DNA of 11,162 bases from JBAXGE01 sp044344145. Its GTDB lineage: Bacteria > Planctomycetota > Phycisphaerae > WQYP01. The notes beneath the pieces were generated by a model. That model was not told where the DNA came from, did no database searches, and saw nothing but the letters and a program-made list of their open reading frames with translations. Made by a program: the position numbers and the translations under genes. This document shows, piece after piece, positions 8,353 through 11,162 of this stretch (positions are counted from its first letter, which is position 1; the number at the start of each line of letters is the position of its first letter). The stretch covers positions 1 through 11,162 of the forward strand of contig JBIJDM010000075.1 in assembly GCA_044344145.1 (NCBI GenBank), in the 5' to 3' direction.

Positions 8353-8377
8353 GCTGACTACTCGTTGTAGTCCAAGC
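8353..8377 (+). promoter_or_regulatory. 5'-UTR stem-loop of the PEP-CTERM mRNA
   Basis: GACTAC (8356-8361) pairs perfectly with GTAGTC (8367-8372) around a five-base loop. GCT (8353-8355) and AGC (8375-8377) extend the stem across a two-base bulge. It lies soon after the inferred transcription start and well before the ribosome binding site at 8405-8410. It could stabilise the mRNA; no regulatory role can be shown. Confidence 0.4.
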
Positions 8378-8417
8378 ATGGCGGGGTGTTCATCATCAAT
8401 GTAGAAGGAGTCGGAAC

Positions 8418-9275
8418 ATGAAGGCTTTGCATGCAGGAGTGGGAGCGGTTTTGGCGCTGGTGGCTGGTGGAGCAGTTCAGCTAAATGCCGCATCAATTTT
8501 GTCAGGTGCAGTTCAAGCATCTGCTACTGGAACTGGACACAACAGTCTATCTGAATCGTTCACCTTAGCAACCGGGTCGAACCGGGTCTTGGTGATCGGC
8601 TTGGCCACGGATACCGTTGCGGACGCCAGTGTTACAGGCGTTGCTTGGGGTGGTTATTCCTTAAATTTGGTGAACAGCACTCTTGGTGAAATTCAGGAAA
8701 CTGGCGTCGGATTTACCAAGACCCAGTACTGGGTTGCCGATGTGGGTACGAACAACGCGACGTCCGAAACGAATACCGTCACCGTAAACTGGAGCAGTTC
8801 CACAAGTGCGGTTCAAAATTATTTGTTTATGGCTGTTCAGGCTATCGAGGGAGTTACTTCGGTCGCTGCTCGTGGCGGTGCCGCAACAAACAATACCACT
8901 CCCGATCTGAACGCATCCGTACGTGTGACTTCTGCGGAGGAATTGGTGCTTAGCCTTTACACAGTCAAGGCGCCTGGTTCTAACAACATCACCAGCGGTA
9001 CAGTAGATCCGGGCAGGACCATGAATCATGTATTCTCGCCTGCAGTTTATTCACTTGGTTCCACCGGTTCGATCGCAACAGAGGATTACTCTTACAGCGA
9101 CTTCCTCCCCAGTCCCATTGCTCGTACGAATCACTATTATGGTGCGCCAGACGTGACGGGCGACACCCGTGCATCAATGTCGATTATTTCGTTCGCTATT
9201 CCCGAACCCACCAGTCTTTCGCTGCTGGCCGTAGGTGCCACCGGTTTGCTGTTGCGTCGGCGTAAGAGCAAGTAA
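8418..9275 (+). CDS. PEP-CTERM sorting domain-containing secreted protein
   Basis: This 285-aa exported protein ends in a PEP-CTERM signal at 262-285: the PEP motif, a hydrophobic helix (LSLLAVGATGLLL) and a basic tail (RRRKSK). Exosortase recognises such tails, cuts near PEP and releases or anchors the protein at the surface, typically in bacteria that make exopolysaccharide. The N-terminus is a signal peptide (MKALHAGVGAVLALVAGGAV, cleavage likely near LNAA-S, about residue 25). The mature part is rich in S, T, N, G and V and looks like a beta-sandwich, with NRVLVIGLATDT followed by VTGVAWGGYSLNLV. That pattern recurs in secreted PEP-CTERM proteins of unknown function. The many N-x-S/T sites are compatible with heavy surface glycosylation, but this is speculative. 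AAGGAG at 8405-8410 lies seven bases before the ATG. Codon choice is visibly less G+C-rich than in carB or tig. No exosortase gene is in the window. Confidence 0.92.
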   Translation: MKALHAGVGAVLALVAGGAVQLNAASILSGAVQASATGTGHNSLSESFTLATGSNRVLVIGLATDTVADASVTGVAWGGYSLNLVNSTLGEIQETGVGFTKTQYWVADVGTNNATSETNTVTVNWSSSTSAVQNYLFMAVQAIEGVTSVAARGGAATNNTTPDLNASVRVTSAEELVLSLYTVKAPGSNNITSGTVDPGRTMNHVFSPAVYSLGSTGSIATEDYSYSDFLPSPIARTNHYYGAPDVTGDTRASMSIISFAIPEPTSLSLLAVGATGLLLRRRKSK

Positions 9276-9303
9276 ATCACGACTCTGAGTTTGATTACCA
9301 CCA

Positions 9304-9336
9304 AGCCCCATTCCACGAGGAATGGGGCTTTTTTTT
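9304..9336 (+). terminator. intrinsic terminator of the PEP-CTERM gene
   Basis: A perfect 11-bp stem, AGCCCCATTCC (9304-9314) with GGAATGGGGCT (9319-9329), closes the tetraloop ACGA. It is followed at once by an unbroken run of T to 9336. It lies 29 bases after the stop codon. Confidence 0.95.
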
Positions 9337-9422
9337 ATTCGTTACTATCACCTTGGGACCACAACCCCAACCGACATAAAACACGTTTATTGGATTTATC
9401 CGCACTTTGTCCCCCAACTCCC

Positions 9423-9452
9423 TTGGCAAGGTCCCCACTCGGCGGGTAATAT
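9423..9452 (+). promoter_or_regulatory. sigma-70-like promoter upstream of the tig leader
   Basis: TTGGCA (9423-9428, five of six to TTGACA) and TAATAT (9447-9452, four of six to TATAAT including the key first TA and last T) are 18 bases apart. The predicted start at about 9459-9460 coincides with the first base of the long paired structure downstream. That coincidence strengthens the call. Confidence 0.45.
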
Positions 9453-9458
9453 ACCCTC

Positions 9459-9642
9459 CATATACACCGTGCGCGAGGTATCAACCCCATAGGGTGTTTG
9501 GCGTTGGTTGCGACGGGATCAATATGCGGCCTGACTGTGGTTGGTGTTCAACCCGGGCGTGGCAATCACGGCACACCCCCGCACGGTCAGATATATAACG
9601 ACTCCGGCGGGCCTGAAAAGGCTGGCCGGTATTTTTGTTTTT
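9459..9642 (+). ncRNA. candidate structured small RNA or tig leader RNA, about 180 nt
   Basis: No protein is convincing here, but the strand folds into a long interrupted rod. ATATA (9460-9464) pairs with TATAT (9592-9596), and ACCGTGCG (9466-9473) with CGCACGGT (9580-9587). GGGTGT (9492-9497) pairs with ACACCC (9573-9578), and CGT (9502-9504) with ACG (9568-9570). GGTTGC (9506-9511) pairs with GCAATC (9562-9567, one G-U), and ACG (9513-9515) with CGT (9558-9560). The apical part contains GGTTG/CAACC (9539-9543/9549-9553). A strong terminator follows at 9604-9642. An 18-base bulge on the 5' side (9474-9491) includes ACCC (9484-9487), which could pair instead with GGGT at 9492-9495, so a switch is conceivable. 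Length and rod shape recall 6S RNA, but I do not recognise its conserved sequence, nor RNase P, SRP RNA or tmRNA. Pairings were found by eye, not by energy calculation. Confidence 0.4.
9604..9642 (+). terminator. GNRA-loop intrinsic terminator in front of tig
   Basis: CCGGC (9604-9608) pairs with GCCGG (9625-9629), and GCCT (9611-9614) with AGGC (9619-9622). One G-U and one G-G mismatch lie between, and the stem is capped by the tetraloop GAAA (9615-9618). The next 13 bases contain 11 T (9630-9642). This is a strong Rho-independent terminator, yet it ends only 27 bases before the tig ATG. It either ends a separate small RNA or acts as an attenuator of tig. Confidence 0.75.
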
Positions 9643-9661
9643 GCACCCATAGGTGCGGAGG
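9643..9661 (+). promoter_or_regulatory. tig ribosome binding site with adjacent small hairpin
   Basis: GGAGG at 9657-9661 lies eight bases before the ATG at 9670 and fixes that start against the longer open frame beginning at 9541. Directly before it, GCACC (9643-9647) can pair with GGTGC (9652-9656) over a four-base loop. This leaves the GGAGG exposed. Confidence 0.75.
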
Positions 9662-9669
9662 TTCTGCTC

Positions 9670-11049
9670 ATGTCCGAAACGATCCAACTCCCCCCGATCA
9701 ATGTGACCATCGAAGAAGCCGGCGTGGCGCGCAAGCGTATTCATGTCGAGATTCCCCAGGAACGCGTGGCCGTCAAGCTCAAAGAGGCTTTTGGCGAACT
9801 GCACCGCGATGCCGCCCTGCCGGGTTTCCGCAAGGGCCGCGTGCCCCAGCGTCTGCTGGAAAAGAAATTTGGCGGCGCCATCAAGGACGAAGTCCGCAAC
9901 AAACTGCTCATGGAAGCCTATGATCAGGCCCTGACCGACAACAAGCTCGAAGTCCTCGGCGATCCCGATGCCGGCGATGTCAGCAAGCTGGAACTGCCCA
10001 CCAGCGGTCCGCTCAAGGCCACGCTGGAAGTGGACGTGATGCCCGAATTCACGCTGCCCAATCTGGAAGCCATCGAAGTCAAGAAGCCCAAGCTCGAAGC
10101 CAACCAGGACCGTCTGGATAAGGCCATCAACAACCTGCGGGAATACTTTGCCAAGCGCGAAGTCATCACCGGGGCCGGCGCTGCCGAAGGCGACATCCTG
10201 TCCGCCGACATCAAGGCCACGCTGGAAGACAACACCGTCCTGCTGGAAAAACCCAAGATGTGGGTGCCCGTCCGCAGCCAGAAGATTGCCGGCGTGGAAT
10301 TCACCGACTTTGGCACCAAGCTCACCGGTAAGACCGTGGGTGAAACCATCACCGTGGAAGCCGTCGCTCCCGATACCCATGACAATGCCGACGTGAAGGG
10401 CAAGAAAGTCACCGTCAGCGTGACCATTCTGGAAATCCGCCGTGAGACGCTGCCCGAATTCAACGATGATTTCGCCAAGCAGATGGGCTTCGAGAACACC
10501 ACCCAGGTGACCGATGAACTCAAGACCCGTCTGGTCAGCCAGCTCGAAACCGAAACCCAGACCGCGGTGCGTGATCAGATTTCGCGTTACCTGATGAATC
10601 AGGTCAACATGTCGCTGCCCGCCCAATTGTCCCAGCGGCAGGAAGCCGCCGTCCTGCGCCGCAAGGCCACCGAGTTGATCAACCGTGGCGTCAAGCAGGA
10701 AGACATCGCCGCCAATCTGGACCAGTTGCGTATGTCGGCCTCGACCGAAGCGGTCAATTCCCTCCGGCTCAATCTGATCTTCACCCGTCTGGCCCGCGAC
10801 TTCGATGTCTCGGTCAGCGAAGGTGAACTCAACAACCGGATCTACCAGATTTCCGCGATGTACGGTCGCAAGCCCGATAAGCTCCGCGAAGAGATGCGCG
10901 AACAGGGTCAGTTGGAAAGTCTGTATATGCGGCTGCGGGATGAAAAAGTCGCCGACAAGATTCTGGAAAAGGCCAAGGTTGTGGAAGTGGATGAAGCCGC
11001 CTATCTGGCCGAATTCGCCCCCCAGGCCGCGGCAACGGCCAGCACCTAG
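9670..11049 (+). CDS. tig: trigger factor, ribosome-associated chaperone
   Basis: Trigger factor binds the ribosome next to the polypeptide exit tunnel and shields nascent chains in the cytoplasm. This 459-aa protein has the three-part family layout. The N-terminal ribosome-binding domain (about 1-130) carries the docking signature GFRKGRVP at residues 52-59. The middle region at about 172-257 occupies the place of the FKBP-type prolyl isomerase. The C-terminal helical chaperone domain starts at about 258 (RETLPEFNDDFAKQMGF) and ends in an Ala/Thr-rich tail. The length is slightly above the usual 430-450 aa. The isomerase region is degenerate: the usual G-G-IPGFE core is replaced by KIAGVEFTDFG, and the typical aromatic pocket residues are not evident. 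Proline isomerisation may therefore be weak or lost, whereas the holdase function should remain. In many bacteria clpP/clpX follow tig; no such gene starts in the 113 bases left here. Confidence 0.95.
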   Translation: MSETIQLPPINVTIEEAGVARKRIHVEIPQERVAVKLKEAFGELHRDAALPGFRKGRVPQRLLEKKFGGAIKDEVRNKLLMEAYDQALTDNKLEVLGDPDAGDVSKLELPTSGPLKATLEVDVMPEFTLPNLEAIEVKKPKLEANQDRLDKAINNLREYFAKREVITGAGAAEGDILSADIKATLEDNTVLLEKPKMWVPVRSQKIAGVEFTDFGTKLTGKTVGETITVEAVAPDTHDNADVKGKKVTVSVTILEIRRETLPEFNDDFAKQMGFENTTQVTDELKTRLVSQLETETQTAVRDQISRYLMNQVNMSLPAQLSQRQEAAVLRRKATELINRGVKQEDIAANLDQLRMSASTEAVNSLRLNLIFTRLARDFDVSVSEGELNNRIYQISAMYGRKPDKLREEMREQGQLESLYMRLRDEKVADKILEKAKVVEVDEAAYLAEFAPQAAATAST

Positions 11050-11069
11050 AGCGATTGCCAAAAATAATC

Positions 11070-11106
11070 CCCACATCCGCTTGCGCGAAAGCGAATAATG
11101 GGTTTT
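11070..11106 (+). terminator. possible weak terminator after tig
   Basis: CGCTT (11078-11082) pairs with AAGCG (11089-11093), and outside it CCCA (11070-11073) pairs with TGGG (11099-11102) across an asymmetric internal loop. TTTT follows at 11103-11106. The position, 20 bases after the tig stop, fits a terminator, but the stem is interrupted and the T-run is short. Confidence 0.35.
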
Positions 11107-11109
11107 AAT

Positions 11110-11143
11110 GTTGGGCATGGCTGCTGCGTTACTCATGCCCAAC
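11110..11143. repeat. 10-bp perfect inverted repeat near the window end
   Basis: GTTGGGCATG (11110-11119) is followed after 14 bases by its exact complement CATGCCCAAC (11134-11143). No T-run follows on the plus strand. On the minus strand the bases after the repeat are ATTAAAACCC, also without a T-run. It could be a protein-binding site, an mRNA-end hairpin or part of a leader for the next gene outside the window. Confidence 0.6.
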
Positions 11144-11162
11144 GCCGAGAACTGCACGCTGG

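Larger units (their letters stand above)
8109..8417. other. AT-rich divergent intergenic region
   Basis: This spacer separates the leftward GH9 locus from the rightward PEP-CTERM gene. It is clearly AT-richer than the genes around it: 20 of the 60 bases at 8221-8280 are G or C. It holds the promoter and leader hairpin listed separately. For the leftward gene the only -10-like hexamer I noticed is CATAAT at 8175-8170 (minus strand), without a good -35. A 65-codon open frame from 8173 has no ribosome binding site and no coding character. Confidence 0.5.

Noticed and set aside
8173..8370. 65-codon plus-strand open frame in the AT-rich spacer
   Set aside because: It has no ribosome binding site, is low in complexity and overlaps the better-supported promoter.
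9337..9422. Possible further gene or RNA between the first terminator and the promoter before tig
   Set aside because: Apart from GGGACC (9355-9360), which could pair with GGTCCC (9430-9435), I see no structure or coding signal.
9535..9560. GTTCAACCC resembling a tRNA T-loop
   Set aside because: The flanking bases do not form a five-pair T stem, and no acceptor, D or anticodon arm could be drawn around it.
9541..9669. 43-codon N-terminal extension of trigger factor from the upstream start
   Set aside because: It crosses a strong terminator hairpin, and the ATG at 9670 has a well-placed GGAGG and the expected start of the family.
9481..11157. 558-codon minus-strand open frame covering tig
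   Set aside because: It is antisense to a clear trigger factor, and its composition (rich in H, G, F, D, L) is typical of a shadow frame.

Overview
The window looks like chromosomal DNA from a G+C-rich, Gram-negative-type bacterium of the Planctomycetota-Verrucomicrobiota-Lentisphaerota group. A phycisphaera-like planctomycete is my best guess. The reasons are a PEP-CTERM surface protein, a secreted GH9 glycosidase of the long N-terminal type, a TMTC-like membrane glycosyltransferase with a TPR tail, and a trigger factor whose isomerase domain has drifted. The taxonomic placement is inference; no rRNA or marker alignment was possible.

Layout. 265-3699 (+) is a complete carB, the large subunit of carbamoyl-phosphate synthase, with a short hairpin after it. 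3779-5227 (-) is a polytopic TMTC/GT-C-like membrane protein. Divergent from it across about 60 bp, 5289-5876 (+) encodes an unrecognised 195-aa protein with one membrane segment near its C-terminus. 5890-8095 (-) is a GH9 glycosidase locus split by a frame change: the signal peptide and Ig-like part lie in one frame (7205-8095) and the catalytic domain in another (5890-7290). An AT-rich spacer with a good promoter leads to 8418-9275 (+), a PEP-CTERM secreted protein closed by a textbook terminator. A non-coding stretch of about 330 bp follows, then 9670-11049 (+), tig (trigger factor), and two inverted repeats up to the window end.

The genes do not form one operon. carB (pyrimidine/arginine synthesis) and tig (protein folding) are housekeeping genes. 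Between them lie genes for the cell envelope and for secreted polysaccharide handling: a membrane glycosyltransferase-like protein, an exported glycosidase and an exosortase-sorted surface protein. These could all act at the cell surface, but nothing in the sequence ties them into one pathway.

The most interesting unexplained signal is 9423-9642. A promoter-like pair is followed by a long interrupted rod-like fold of about 137 nt and then by a strong GNRA-tetraloop terminator, all just upstream of tig. This fits a discrete RNA of about 180 nt or an attenuated tig leader. The second is the GH9 frame break, which looks like a deletion between short direct repeats. I saw no defence system, CRISPR array, insertion sequence, tRNA or rRNA.
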